Assembly: GCA_910579605.1 (NCBI GenBank)
Contig: CAJTUG010000012.1
Coordinates: 13,549 to 41,471 of the forward strand
Direction of reading: 5' to 3'
Origin: an uncultured Muribaculaceae bacterium
GTDB lineage: Bacteria; Bacteroidota; Bacteroidia; Bacteroidales; Muribaculaceae
Length of the DNA stretch: 27,923 bases
Each line of letters starts with the position of its first letter. Position 1 is the stretch's first letter. Below are positions 15,786 through 26,142 of this stretch, in pieces. The position numbers and the translations under genes are program-made. Below the pieces are notes generated by a model. That model ran no database searches. It was not told the origin of the DNA and saw only the letters and a list, made by a program, of their open reading frames with translations.

Positions 15786-18617
15786 ATGAAAAAATTAATT
15801 TTCCGTGGACTTGCCGCCCTTGCATTGGCTTTTAGCTCTTTTGCAGCCCAAGGACAGCCCCAAACAACCCCGTTGCCTCAAGACCCGGCACTTCGCCAAG
15901 GCAAACTTGACAACGGACTCTCATATTATATCCGCCACAACGAGACCCCAAAGGGACAAGCAGATTTCTATATTGCCCAAAAAGTTGGTTCTATCCTTGA
16001 GGACGACCATCAGCGTGGCCTTGCCCATTTTCTTGAGCACATGTGCTTTAACGGTACAGAGAATTTCCCCGACAAGAGAATCATCAATTGGCTTGAAACA
16101 GTAGGTGTAAAATTCGGCCAAAATCTCAACGCATACACTTCCATCGACGAAACCGTCTATAACATTTCCAGTGTTCCGGTAGCCCGCGAATCTGTTCAAG
16201 ACAGCTGTCTTCTCATTCTCCATGATTGGAGCTGTGCCCTTACATTGGATCCAGAAGAAATAAATGCCGAACGTGGTGTTATTCATGAAGAATGGCGCTC
16301 TCGCAACCAAGGTGAAGCACGCCTGATGGAAGCACTCGCACCCACCATCTATGCAGGAAATAAATATGGCTACCGTTTCCCTATCGGCACCATGGAAATC
16401 GTCGACAATTTCCCTCCACAACATCTTGTGGATTACTATCACAAGTGGTATAGACCGGACCAACAAGCAATTATCGTTGTTGGCGACATCAACCCCGACT
16501 ATATCGAAAACAAAATCAAAGAAATTTTCTCGCCAATAAAAATGCCGGAAAATGCAGCAGAACGCACCTATCTTGAAGTTGAAGACACCCCCGGCACCAT
16601 TTATGCAATAGGAAAAGACAAGGAAGTAAAATCGCCCTTGGCTCTTATGATGATAAAAACCGACGATGTTATGTTGCCATTTGAGTTGCGCAATTCCAAG
16701 GAATTCTTCCTTATGGACTACATGAACCGCATCATCGCATCTATGCTCAACAGCCGACTTGCAGAGTTTGCACAGACACCCGACTGCAAATATGCCGGAG
16801 CCGAAACAGATATCAGCAGCTTTTTCCTTTCAAAGAATAAAGGTGCATTCAACATGCAAGTCGTAGCAAAAGGAAACGACATTATTCCGGCATTTGAACA
16901 AGCCTACCGTGAATTGCTCCGCGCTGCAACAACAGGTTTCACTATCGGTGAGTATGAACGCGCCCGTGCAGAGTTCCTTTCACGCATCGAACACCTTTAT
17001 GAAAGCCGTAACAACCGCGAAACAGAAGCCTACAGCCAAGAATACGTTCATCTTTTCCTTGACAACGCCCCTGCGCCTGGCATTGAAACAGAAAAAGCAA
17101 TCTACGATGAATATGCCAACCTGGTGAATGTTGATTTCCTCAACATGTATATGCGTAAAATCGTTACCGACGACAACCGTGCCATAATGGTAATGGTTCC
17201 AGACGCTCCTGAATATCCTTACCCCACAGAAGATCAATTTGTTGACCTTATTGATGAAATCGACAACGAGGATCTTGAACCATATAAAGACAGCATGCGC
17301 GAAGATCCTCTCATCCCCAATCTACCAGCTCCAGGCAGCATAACCTCAACACAGCACCTTGATACATGGGATGCAACTGAATATACATTGAGCAACGGCG
17401 TTAAAGTTATTGTCAAGCCTACCAAATTTAAAGACAACCAAATTATTTTCAATGCTTTGGCCAAAGGCAACGGATTAGCCGCACAAGACCAATCCGACGC
17501 AGCTTCCCTCAAATATTTTGCCTACGGCCTTGCAAATAACGGCTTCAACGAATACACAAATACCGACCTGAAAAAATACATGCAGGGCAAGCAGGTAGGT
17601 GCAGATTTCGGTGCAGATGCCTTCACCCGTCAACTGGAAGGACAATCGACCGTGAAAGACCTCCCCACATTGATGGAATTCATCTACTGCTATTTCACCG
17701 GTCTTACCCTACCCGAACAAGAATTCAACGCATTCCAAACAGCTGTTGCCGGCCAATTGGCTAATCAAGAAGCCACTCCTGAGTTCGCTTTCAGCCGCGA
17801 CCTTATGGAGAGCCTCTATACCGCCCCGGCCAAACAAATGATTACATCGGCCGATGTTAAAGCAGCAAATCGCGAAACGATACTCGGCATGGCAAAGAAT
17901 ATGCTTGCAAATGCGGCCGACTATACATTCACATTCGTGGGATCAATCGATTTGGAAACTTTCATTCCCTTGATGGAGCAATATATTGCCACCCTTCCTG
18001 CCGACGCAGCCAAAGCTACAACGAAAATCGAGACTGTAGCGTCTTACCAACCCGACGCCAAAGCCGGAGATAAGCATTTCGACACTGCCATGGAAAACCC
18101 ACAGACTTATGTATTCATAGGCACTTTTGCAGACATGCCATACACTGCAAAGAACCGTCTTTTGGCCTCCATGTCGGCCCAAATCATGAGTAAGCGCCTC
18201 CTCAACAAAATACGCGAAGAAATGGGCGCCACCTATTCTATCGGCGCACAAGGTATGATGAGCCGCTATGGTGACAATAATACCATATTCCAAATCATAT
18301 TCCCTATGAAACCGGAAATGAAAGACGAGGCACTCAAAGCTATCGATACCATCATGAACGAAATGACCACCAATGTAACAGCCGACGAACTCAAACCTGT
18401 GGCTGAATTCATGCTCAAAGAAGCTGCTGCCGACGCCGAAAAGAACGAAGAATGGGCCGGAGTCATCAATGCGGTAACTATAAATGGAGTAACCACATTT
18501 ATCAACACAGCAGAAATTGTGCCTACTATTACGGTGGATGACATCAAGAACTTTATGAAGCAAGTTCTTGACCAAAAACAAACTCGCACCATCACTCTTG
18601 ATCCCGCCGCGAAATAA
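15786..18617 (+). CDS. M16-family zinc metallopeptidase, exported
   Basis: This 943-residue protein has a signal peptide at about 1-23 (ending AAQGQ). The inverted zinc motif HxxEH of family M16 is at 81-85 (HFLEH, with Glu84 catalytic), and the third ligand Glu162 follows at the normal distance of about 76 residues (in NAERGVIHEE). The rest holds paired M16 N- and C-terminal-like domains; the second half begins near 520 with LSNGVKVIVKPTKFKD and lacks an HxxEH, as expected for the inactive half. The C-terminal part contains the REEMGATYSIGA signature used for substrate contacts. Such periplasmic enzymes degrade peptides. No T9SS tail or lipobox is present, so it probably stays in the periplasm. 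It is a single-gene unit ended by a strong terminator. Codon use looks high-expression (many AAC/GAC/CTT, few rare codons), but I did not compute this. Confidence 0.93.
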   Translation: MKKLIFRGLAALALAFSSFAAQGQPQTTPLPQDPALRQGKLDNGLSYYIRHNETPKGQADFYIAQKVGSILEDDHQRGLAHFLEHMCFNGTENFPDKRIINWLETVGVKFGQNLNAYTSIDETVYNISSVPVARESVQDSCLLILHDWSCALTLDPEEINAERGVIHEEWRSRNQGEARLMEALAPTIYAGNKYGYRFPIGTMEIVDNFPPQHLVDYYHKWYRPDQQAIIVVGDINPDYIENKIKEIFSPIKMPENAAERTYLEVEDTPGTIYAIGKDKEVKSPLALMMIKTDDVMLPFELRNSKEFFLMDYMNRIIASMLNSRLAEFAQTPDCKYAGAETDISSFFLSKNKGAFNMQVVAKGNDIIPAFEQAYRELLRAATTGFTIGEYERARAEFLSRIEHLYESRNNRETEAYSQEYVHLFLDNAPAPGIETEKAIYDEYANLVNVDFLNMYMRKIVTDDNRAIMVMVPDAPEYPYPTEDQFVDLIDEIDNEDLEPYKDSMREDPLIPNLPAPGSITSTQHLDTWDATEYTLSNGVKVIVKPTKFKDNQIIFNALAKGNGLAAQDQSDAASLKYFAYGLANNGFNEYTNTDLKKYMQGKQVGADFGADAFTRQLEGQSTVKDLPTLMEFIYCYFTGLTLPEQEFNAFQTAVAGQLANQEATPEFAFSRDLMESLYTAPAKQMITSADVKAANRETILGMAKNMLANAADYTFTFVGSIDLETFIPLMEQYIATLPADAAKATTKIETVASYQPDAKAGDKHFDTAMENPQTYVFIGTFADMPYTAKNRLLASMSAQIMSKRLLNKIREEMGATYSIGAQGMMSRYGDNNTIFQIIFPMKPEMKDEALKAIDTIMNEMTTNVTADELKPVAEFMLKEAAADAEKNEEWAGVINAVTINGVTTFINTAEIVPTITVDDIKNFMKQVLDQKQTRTITLDPAAK

Positions 18618-18636
18618 GTCATTTTATAAATATCTC

Positions 18637-18672
18637 AAAAACTCCTTGTCCTCACCGGGCAAGGAGTTTTTG
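18637..18672 (+). terminator. Rho-independent terminator after the M16 gene
   Basis: AAAAACTCCTTG (18637-18648) and CAAGGAGTTTTT (18660-18671) are perfectly complementary over 12 bp around an 11-base loop, and the right arm ends in a T-run. It is 20 bp after the M16 stop. The A-rich left arm means it could also work on the other strand. Confidence 0.85.
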
Positions 18673-18733
18673 TTTGTTGCAGACACAAAAAGTAGCAGTG
18701 TGAAATTACTTTACATTTTTTTAGAGCATGGAG

Positions 18734-18764
18734 TTGCATGAGCGTCGGATTTTATGTATATTTG
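18734..18764 (+). promoter_or_regulatory. Bacteroidales-type promoter for the M6 metalloprotease
   Basis: TTG at 18734-18736 is followed after 20 bases by TATATTTG at 18757-18764, a full match to the -7 consensus TAnnTTTG. The M6 start codon is 43 bases downstream. The preceding terminator makes this an independent unit. Confidence 0.6.
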
Positions 18765-18807
18765 CGAATTGTAAACGAAATGTGAAATAAATCAATCAAC
18801 CAATAAT

Positions 18808-21656
18808 ATGAAAAAAAGTATTACGCTACTTGCAAGCGCACTTTTATCAACGGCATTTATAGCAAATGCTGTACCAGCCAAGCGAGGATTGCGAACTGTT
18901 GTCCAACCCGACGGCACTACCGTAGAGGTACAAAAAGTTGGCGATGAGTTTGCTCACTACTACACGGATAAAGACGGGATGCCAATGCTTCGCGACAACG
19001 ATGGATTCATTCGCTACATACGTGTAGATACCAACGGACAACTTAGTTTCAGTGCAACAAAACCTGCTGCAAGCACCAAGGTCGCTACCGAAAATCTTTT
19101 CATAGCAAAAGGCGAAACCCGCAGAGCCGAGAAAGCATCAACCACACGCGATATACACAACGGCAGTGTGCGCATGAATGCCCAAAGCAAAGCTTCGTCG
19201 GATCTTCCGCAAAAAGGGTTGGGGTTGTTTTCCAACGGTTTCCCAACAGAAGGAGATATTAAATCTCTTGTATTTCTGGTTGAATACAAAGACAAAAATT
19301 CACTGTTGACAATCCAGCAGAATATTTTGAGGAAATGCTCAACGGCGACAATTTCACTGCTTATAATGCAACCGGATCTGCCAGGAAATATTTTTTGGAC
19401 CAGTCTCACAATACTTTCCGTCCCACTTTCGACGTTTACGGCCCCTACACTTTGCCCAATAAAAAATCGTACTATGGCGGGGGCAACGAAGATTATGCAT
19501 ACCAAATGGTAACTCATGCGGCAACAGCTCTTGACAGCCAAATAAATTTTGCCGACTACGACCTTAACCACGACGGATATGTAGACAACATCTATGTCAT
19601 TTATGCAGGCTTCGGAGAAGCGTCGAGCTACGACGAAGATTCAGTATGGCCGCATTCATGGGACATCCCAGATTATCTTGGTATAACCTGCGATGGCGTT
19701 AAGATTTCTCGATATGCATGCTCCAATGAAATGGAAGGCAATACACCCGACGGTATAGGTACTTTTGTGCATGAATTTTCTCATGTAATGGGCTTGCCCG
19801 ACTTATATGCCACCTCTTCTACACTCACTGTCACTCCAGACAAGTACAGCTGCATGGACTACGGCCCCTACAACAACGACGGGCGTACTCCCCCAAACTA
19901 TGGCGCTTACGAGCGCAATGCCCTCGGCTGGATGGATGCACGAGTGATTTCCGACCCAGAAAGCATTAGTCTTGAAGCAATACACAAGAGTAACGATGCT
20001 TGCTTGGTACAAACCTCTCGCACAAACGAATTTTTCCTTTTTGAAAACCGCCAACAAGAAGGTTGGGACGCATATATCCCCGGACACGGCATGCTGATAT
20101 GGCACATTGATTACAACGAATCTGTGTGGTCCAAAAACACTGTAAACAATCTGTATAGCCACCAATATGTAGATATCATTGAAGCCGGAGGGACTGCCAA
20201 CAGCGCAGATGATGCTATCATGGAATCGTACCCATTCCCCGGCACTAAGAAAGTAACGTCGTTTACGGAATCTACCAATCCCCGATTTGAAAATTGGAAC
20301 AAGGTTGCGATAGATGTACCCATCACTGAAATAAGCGAGAACAACGGCATCATCACTTTCAATGTATCGGGAGGATTATTTGATTTATCAGCACCTAACA
20401 ATGTAAAAGCCACGGCTACCAACAAAGGCACAATAGAATTTAGTTGGGATGCGGTAGACCACGCAAGCGACTACATCCTTAATATCTACACTAAAGACAG
20501 CAACGGCAACCATGTTGCCTTGCTTCCCTACAAAGACTATCGCACCGGCAATACCACATCATTCGAAGCAGAAGGTGTTATGCCCGAAACACTTTATTTC
20601 TTCACTGTTGCAGCAGCGAGCGGAAAAATTGAATCGTCGGCAACCGATGAGCAAAGCGTTCTGACTCCCGTATTAGGTTTTGAATATACCACTCCTGTAG
20701 CATTAGAGGCCACCGAGGGCAATCTGAGCGGTTTTACTGCCATATGGGCACAACACCCAGGAGCTACCGCATACCTCTTGACAGTTGAAGCCCTCACAAT
20801 GGGCGGCGACGAAACCACCACCATGGATTTCGGCAATTCAACAAGCAAAATCACCATTCCAGCAGGTTGGCAATACAGCGGCGATTATAGTGAAATTTAC
20901 AAATCAACTTCTAACGGATTCTTTGGCGAAAGCGCGCCTTCGGTAAAAATGAAGAGCGACGGCGTCCAGCTTGTAAGCTGTGTTTTTGAAAACGCGATAA
21001 AGAAAGTAGGCATGTGGATCCGTGGGGCAAACGCAAATTCCCAAAGCACTTTCGACGTAGAAGGCCGTAAAGACAATTCGTCTAATTGGCAAAATATCGC
21101 CACCCTTTCACCCTTCTCGCTCTATAATACAAAAGGACAGAATCTGAGCTATGATGTAGCAGGCAACGACTATCACCAAGTTCGCTTCGTATACCACAAA
21201 TCGTCGGGCAATGCCGCCTTGGACGATATAGTTATTACCACAGGAGGAGAGGCCATAGAAATTCTTGACGGATTCAATGCATTGAACGTTGGTAATGAGC
21301 TTAGCCGCCAGGTAAACGAGCTTCCCACAGGCACCACTAAATTCAACTACTATGTAGAAGCTATCGATGCCAATGGCGCAAAGAGCCGCAAGTCTAACAA
21401 AGTATCTGTAGACCTCAGCAAACTAAACAGCGGTATTTGCGAAATTGCTCAAGTATCTCAGGTTTTGCGTATCGACGGTATGAGCGCAAGCTACCGCGGT
21501 GAAGCAGGAGCACAGATTTTAATCCGCAATCTTGCCGGCATAACTATAGCTGCCCACCATGCAGACTCGACCGGAAGCGCCGATTTCATACTGCCGGCGA
21601 GCGGCTTCTATCTTATCAGTGTGCCCGAAGGAACAGCTAAAGCTTATGTCCGTTAA
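18808..21656 (+). pseudogene. M6-family metalloprotease with FN3 and T9SS domains, broken by a one-base frameshift
   Basis: Two overlapping frames make up one gene. The first (from ATG 18808, stop at 19510-19512) has a signal peptide (about 1-21), the M6 propeptide-like region and VFLVEYKDK. The second continues with KFTVDNPAEYFEEM and runs to 21656. Reading K-D-K-K-F-T-V-D needs one more base near 19294-19300, where there is AAAAATT; loss of one A from an A6 run (or one T) explains it. Restored, the protein would be about 949 residues. The second frame has the zinc motif HEFSH at 19770-19784 followed by VMGLPDLYA, an FN3 domain starting near nt 20388 (SAPNNVKATATN), a beta-sandwich region, and a T9SS tail ending G-F-Y-L-I-S-V and Arg. 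Apart from this base the frame is clean, so a sequencing error or a very recent mutation is more likely than old decay. As written, the first frame yields a 234-residue protein without the active site. Confidence 0.88.
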
Positions 21657-21683
21657 TCCTACAAAATTGTAAAACGACAAAAA

Positions 21684-21717
21684 TGCACCGTTGCAAATTG
21701 CAATGGTGCGTTTTTTG
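21684..21717 (+). terminator. Rho-independent terminator after the M6 gene
   Basis: GCACCGTTGC (21685-21694) pairs with GCAATGGTGC (21700-21709) over 10 positions with one G-T wobble, around a short AT loop, and is followed by a G and a run of six T. It starts 28 bp after the stop codon. Confidence 0.8.
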
Positions 21718-21749
21718 TTTGGTTAATAGTAAATTCTTGCGTATCTTTG
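21718..21749 (+). promoter_or_regulatory. Bacteroidales-type promoter for the ArnT-like gene
   Basis: TTTG at 21718-21721 is followed after 20 bases by TATCTTTG at 21742-21749, a full -7 match. The -33 box directly follows the terminator T-run of the previous gene. The ATG at 21754 is only four bases beyond the -7 box, so the mRNA is predicted to be leaderless or nearly so. Confidence 0.65.
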
Positions 21750-21753
21750 TCAC

Positions 21754-23424
21754 ATGAATATGCGCGACAATCCTAAACTCTCTGGAGCTGCAACAGTTGT
21801 TTTCGTAGCCATGGTAATTTTATTTCTTCCATGGCTGGGCGAAACACTTTTCAATTCCAAAGGAGAACCTCGCGAGGCAATAGTAGCCGTCTCCATGCTT
21901 GAATCCGGGAACTGGATTTTACCGGTGAATTACGGTTCAGACATACCTTTCAAGCCACCTTTTTTGGCATGGCTTATAGCCGTTTTTTCATGGATTTTCA
22001 ACGGAGGTGTCGTCACAGAGTACTTGTCTCGTCTTCCTTCGGCTCTTGCATGTATGGCAATGGTCTTTGGAGGATACAGATGGGCATCGCGCATACGTGG
22101 TGAACGTTTCGGCCTCATTTTTTCTGTTATTACTTTGACTTGCTTCGAGGTTTTCAGAGCCGGAATGGCATGCCGCTTAGACATGGTTCTCACAGCATGT
22201 ATGGTTTTAGGCTTGTATAGTTTTTATGAACTATGCGACGGAATGGTTAGACATCGTGGTGCAACTTGGGTGTGGATATGGTTCTTGCTAAGTTGTGCGG
22301 CCATGACCAAAGGCCCGGTAGGTTCTCTGTTGCCATGCTTCATAGCCGGAACTTATTTCTTACTGCGAGGGAAACCTTTTTGGGCTACATTTTTCAAGAT
22401 GATATCTGTTGCCGTTGCTGCCTTGTTACCTCTTGCAGCATGGACCTATGCCGCATACCAGCAAGGAGGAGATGCATTCTTGGATTTAATGTATGAGGAG
22501 AATTTCGGACGTCTGTTTGGCACAATGTCCTACTCAAGCCATGAAAATCCTTTCTGGTATAATTTTGTCACCCTCATTGCCGGGCTTCTTCCGTGGACTT
22601 TGCTCATAATTTTCTCTCTTTTCAACTTGCGCAAACGTTATCGGTCGCCAATGAAACCGGCGGGATTGTTTGCCTTGACAGCAGCAGCCCTTACTGTGTT
22701 GTTCTATTGTATACCGGCAAGTAAACGCAGCGTTTACTTGCTACCGGCTTATCCGTTTATCTGCTATGGTATAGCCAATATAATGGAATGGGCAGGTGCA
22801 CGCAAAGCCTTGAAAGCCTATACCTGGGTCATGGCTGTTTTAGCAATATTGGCTCCTGTAATATTTGGAGTAGCCCAATTTGTGGATATCGACAAGATAG
22901 TATTAGAGCCTATTAGCTGGTGGTGTTGGGCCGTCCTACTGATTCCGGTTATTTTGGGTGCGGCATGGATTGCCAACCGTCACAGTCCTGCCGGTCACAG
23001 TATTGCAATAGTATGGTCGCTCTATCTTGCATACATATCAGTAATCATGCCGTCGGTATTGAATCCACGCAGCGACATTCACGCTCTTGACCAAATACCC
23101 CATGAAGCCGGAGTAGAGATTTATAGCCTCGGACCACAAGGGACAGTTAAACCGCGTTTCTTCACTCTGAACTATTACCTCAACGACCGTATAAGGCCTA
23201 TAGAAAGCGTATTAGACGGAACAGACAAGCCTGCAGGCACTGTTTTGCTTATAGATAGGGATGCAGACACCACAGGCCTGTGGCGTTATTACGATTACAA
23301 GCCACTCCTCCAACGCAGCTGCGATCACCGCCGTCCTATAGGTATAGCCATAAAAAACAACTTAAATATAAATTTAATAGATTCCATACCATTATCTGTA
23401 AATTACTCTACGAATGAACCTTAA
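21754..23424 (+). CDS. ArnT-like, lipid carrier-dependent glycosyltransferase
   Basis: This 556-residue polytopic membrane protein is of the GT83/PMT (GT-C) type. The N-terminus gives LPWLGETLFNSKGEPREA at about 25-42, with the acidic residue of the first periplasmic loop at Glu38, then PFKPPFLAWL at 65-74 and CRLDMVLTA in the following loop. These are hallmarks of ArnT-like enzymes. About 11-12 hydrophobic segments follow, then a small C-terminal soluble part. ArnT moves 4-amino-arabinose from undecaprenyl phosphate to lipid A. Bacteroidales homologues are many and their sugars and acceptors vary, so the name is kept general. The start is fixed by the family pattern, since the next in-frame Met (residue 20) would cut the first membrane helix. 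The stop overlaps the GHL10 gene by 11 bp. Confidence 0.88.
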   Translation: MNMRDNPKLSGAATVVFVAMVILFLPWLGETLFNSKGEPREAIVAVSMLESGNWILPVNYGSDIPFKPPFLAWLIAVFSWIFNGGVVTEYLSRLPSALACMAMVFGGYRWASRIRGERFGLIFSVITLTCFEVFRAGMACRLDMVLTACMVLGLYSFYELCDGMVRHRGATWVWIWFLLSCAAMTKGPVGSLLPCFIAGTYFLLRGKPFWATFFKMISVAVAALLPLAAWTYAAYQQGGDAFLDLMYEENFGRLFGTMSYSSHENPFWYNFVTLIAGLLPWTLLIIFSLFNLRKRYRSPMKPAGLFALTAAALTVLFYCIPASKRSVYLLPAYPFICYGIANIMEWAGARKALKAYTWVMAVLAILAPVIFGVAQFVDIDKIVLEPISWWCWAVLLIPVILGAAWIANRHSPAGHSIAIVWSLYLAYISVIMPSVLNPRSDIHALDQIPHEAGVEIYSLGPQGTVKPRFFTLNYYLNDRIRPIESVLDGTDKPAGTVLLIDRDADTTGLWRYYDYKPLLQRSCDHRRPIGIAIKNNLNINLIDSIPLSVNYSTNEP

Positions 23425-26140
23425 AATTAAAATTACCGTAATGGCTCTATTAGGAGCTATCTTCGGTTCCTTAGTGTGCCAGGCACAAGATGTACCCACC
23501 AAGCGCGAGATGCGGTCGGCGTGGGTTGCAACAGTGTGGCGTTTAGACTGGCCGGCAACAGTAATTTCCGAAACCGGAAACGCCAAACAAATAGCTAAAC
23601 AGCAACAGGAGATGACAAATCTTCTTGACTCTCTTCAACGCAACAATTTCAATGCCATTAATTTCCAGGTACGTTCTCGTTGCGACGCTATGTATAAGTC
23701 AAGCTTCGAGCCATGGTCTTCCGACCTTGTATCGGATAGAGGCATGGATCCAGGTTGGGATCCTTTGGAATGGGTAGTATCCGAATGCCATAAACGTGGC
23801 ATGGAGTGCCATGCTTGGCTTAACCCATACCGCTTTGAATCTGTTAAAGGTGCATGGAGCGGCCAATCGGGGGACTACCGCAAGACAAATCCCGATTGGG
23901 TCATGGATGTAGGCAATGCTTCTATCCTTAACCCCGGATTACCGGAAGTTACTCAACGTATCTGCGATATCATCCGTGAGATAGTTCACAACTATGATAT
24001 CGACGGAGTACTCTTTGATGACTATTTTTATCTTTCGGGCACAAATACGAGCCACGATGGCGATCTCTACAACGCATATAAAGCTCAGGGAGGCACCTTG
24101 AGTATCGGCAACTGGCGCCGTGATAATGTGAACCGCATGATAGGTGCGGTATACAGCACTATCAATGAAGAAAAGTCATGGGTGCGATTCGGGGTCAGCC
24201 CTGCCGGTATTGCATGTACAGACGCATCTGTAGCGGCATCATACGGTATTCCCCGTTGTCCCACCGGTGGCGACTGGCAATATTCCGACATCTATTCCGA
24301 CCCTATTGCATGGGTATCGCAGCAAAATCTCGATTTTATTTCTCCTCAGATATATTGGACTATAGGCGCAAGCACAGACTATGATAAAGCCACCAAATGG
24401 TGGAGCATGGTGGCCAACAAGTGGAATCGCCACTTGTATGTATCACACTCTATCTCGTCGCTTACCGCACAGAGCAAAAAGCCCGGAATGAGCGGCATAG
24501 AGCAAACGGCAGAAGAAAGCCGCGGTCCTTTGTATGCAAGCGGTCCCAACAACGCGAGCTATGAAGAGTATGCAAACGAGGTAAGGCTTAACCGCGAATA
24601 TAACTACGACGAAGCTCCAGGTTCTATCTTCTACTCGGCCAAGTATCTATACAAGAGTTCGCCTTTATTCTCCCATTACCTTGGCAACACCGTGTTTAAC
24701 ACGAAAGCCCTCGTACCTGCAATGCCTTGGAAAGAAGCCCAGAGCTATGGAACTGTAGAAAATCTAACCCATAGCGGCACCAAGCTTAGCTGGAACGCAA
24801 TCGACAATGTCCGCTATACTGTCTATGCATTTCCTGCAGGCATGCCTTTGCAGAATTTCTTGCGCGAACCAGAATACTTGTTGGGTGTAGCCTATGGTAA
24901 TGAGTATACCATACCGGCTAAATATCTTGCAGGCTGCCAATATGCTGTATGTGTATTGGACCGCTACGGAAACGAATACGCCCCTGCTGTTCCAGGTGTT
25001 GCTGAAGGACAGTTATTATCGCCCGAACTCAGCTATCCTGCTGAGGGCGAATTGGCAGAAGCACCTTTTGAGTTCCAGTGGAAAGCGGTGGAAGGTGCAG
25101 GTGAATATATTGTTGAAATAGCGACCGATGCCAATATGGAAAACCGCGTAGACCAACGCAACACCACAACTAACAGTATTTCCACTCTGAATTTCAATCA
25201 ATTACCTCTCAACGAGACCCTTTATTGGCGAGTAAGAGCTTGCGCTACTGCCATGAAAGACGGCATATCTGCAGTCAACAGTTTCCAAGTAAGCACATTG
25301 CTTTTGTCTTCTCCAGCCAACAACTCAGAGGAAAATGAAATGACTCCAACCTTCACGGCTACTATTGCAGACCGAGAAGCGACTCTTGAAATCTCTACTA
25401 AAGAGGAATTTGAAGAAAAAGCTATTGTCTACACTGCCAAATTTACCGGCCAACATAAGGTTGCGCCCTATTATCTGACCGCAGCCAATACATACTACGC
25501 TCGTGCTCGTTATTTCCGCGACAACACTGAAATGGTAAGCCCGACAATCAAGTTTACAACAAAGGAGATTTCTCCCAGCGCACCCGAAATTGCACATCCG
25601 ATAGACGGTGCACATGTCTATGCCGACCACGTTCTCAAAGTAAGCCCCGTCGAGGGTGCATACCAGTTACGTCTGGAGGTATGTTCCGACAATAAGTTCT
25701 CTCCTCGTCAATCGTATATCAGCACCACAGTAAACCACACCAGCGGTCTCGACAGCAAAACGACTGCAGAAATAAAGATTGCAAATAAATTGCTCCAAGA
25801 CGGCGTTACCTACTATGCCCGTGCCCGTGCTGCTTGCCGCAAATTCACCGGCGACATAGAAAACTCCGAATATGGTCCTACAGTATCATTTGTATACCAC
25901 AACACCACCGGAATTACAGAAGTTGCAGCAGGAGAATATTTCTCAATTGAAAACGGAGTATTGACAGCTTTGGAGACACTCTCTTCCGTAAACATCAGCG
26001 ATCTTTCCGGGGTTTTGATTAGAAGCTATGACGAATTGTCTACAGGGACAAATCAAGACTTGAACTTGAGCCGTGGTGTCTATATTGTATCAGCACAAGC
26101 AAACAGCGGTAAAATCACCGCCAAAATTATAATTCAATAA
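23414..26140 (+). CDS. GHL10-family glycoside hydrolase-like protein with T9SS tail
   Basis: This 908-residue secreted protein has a signal peptide at about 1-24 (ending VCQAQ). Residues ~30-440 match the GHL10 (DUF187-like) TIM-barrel family: REMRSAWVATVWRLDWP at 31-47, the strand AINFQVR at 81-87, GMECHAWLNPYR at 129-140, DGVLFDDYFY at 197-206 with candidate acids D201-D203, and SPQIYW at 310-315. These proteins are presumed to cleave glycans, perhaps amino-sugar polymers; the substrate is unproven. Four beta-sandwich/FN3-like units follow at ~446-530, ~536-627, ~630-716 and ~722-828. The end (about 840-908) is a T9SS type A domain: N-I-S-D-L-S-G-V, then L-S-R-G-V-Y-I-V and K-I-T-A-K. It overlaps the glycosyltransferase gene by 11 bp and is 2 bp from ferritin, so all three are probably cotranscribed. 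Confidence 0.9.
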   Translation: MNLKIKITVMALLGAIFGSLVCQAQDVPTKREMRSAWVATVWRLDWPATVISETGNAKQIAKQQQEMTNLLDSLQRNNFNAINFQVRSRCDAMYKSSFEPWSSDLVSDRGMDPGWDPLEWVVSECHKRGMECHAWLNPYRFESVKGAWSGQSGDYRKTNPDWVMDVGNASILNPGLPEVTQRICDIIREIVHNYDIDGVLFDDYFYLSGTNTSHDGDLYNAYKAQGGTLSIGNWRRDNVNRMIGAVYSTINEEKSWVRFGVSPAGIACTDASVAASYGIPRCPTGGDWQYSDIYSDPIAWVSQQNLDFISPQIYWTIGASTDYDKATKWWSMVANKWNRHLYVSHSISSLTAQSKKPGMSGIEQTAEESRGPLYASGPNNASYEEYANEVRLNREYNYDEAPGSIFYSAKYLYKSSPLFSHYLGNTVFNTKALVPAMPWKEAQSYGTVENLTHSGTKLSWNAIDNVRYTVYAFPAGMPLQNFLREPEYLLGVAYGNEYTIPAKYLAGCQYAVCVLDRYGNEYAPAVPGVAEGQLLSPELSYPAEGELAEAPFEFQWKAVEGAGEYIVEIATDANMENRVDQRNTTTNSISTLNFNQLPLNETLYWRVRACATAMKDGISAVNSFQVSTLLLSSPANNSEENEMTPTFTATIADREATLEISTKEEFEEKAIVYTAKFTGQHKVAPYYLTAANTYYARARYFRDNTEMVSPTIKFTTKEISPSAPEIAHPIDGAHVYADHVLKVSPVEGAYQLRLEVCSDNKFSPRQSYISTTVNHTSGLDSKTTAEIKIANKLLQDGVTYYARARAACRKFTGDIENSEYGPTVSFVYHNTTGITEVAAGEYFSIENGVLTALETLSSVNISDLSGVLIRSYDELSTGTNQDLNLSRGVYIVSAQANSGKITAKIIIQ

Positions 26141-26142
26141 TC

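Noticed and set aside
17943..18581. 212-codon minus-strand open frame opposite the M16 peptidase
   Set aside because: The composition (many Phe, Gly, His) is that of an antisense read of a coding region; no start context or promoter is seen.
19293..19300. Programmed -1 ribosomal frameshifting in the M6 gene
   Set aside because: The site C-AAA-AAT lacks the canonical X-XXY-YYZ form, no downstream pseudoknot is evident, and A5 is short for efficient polymerase slippage. An indel is simpler.
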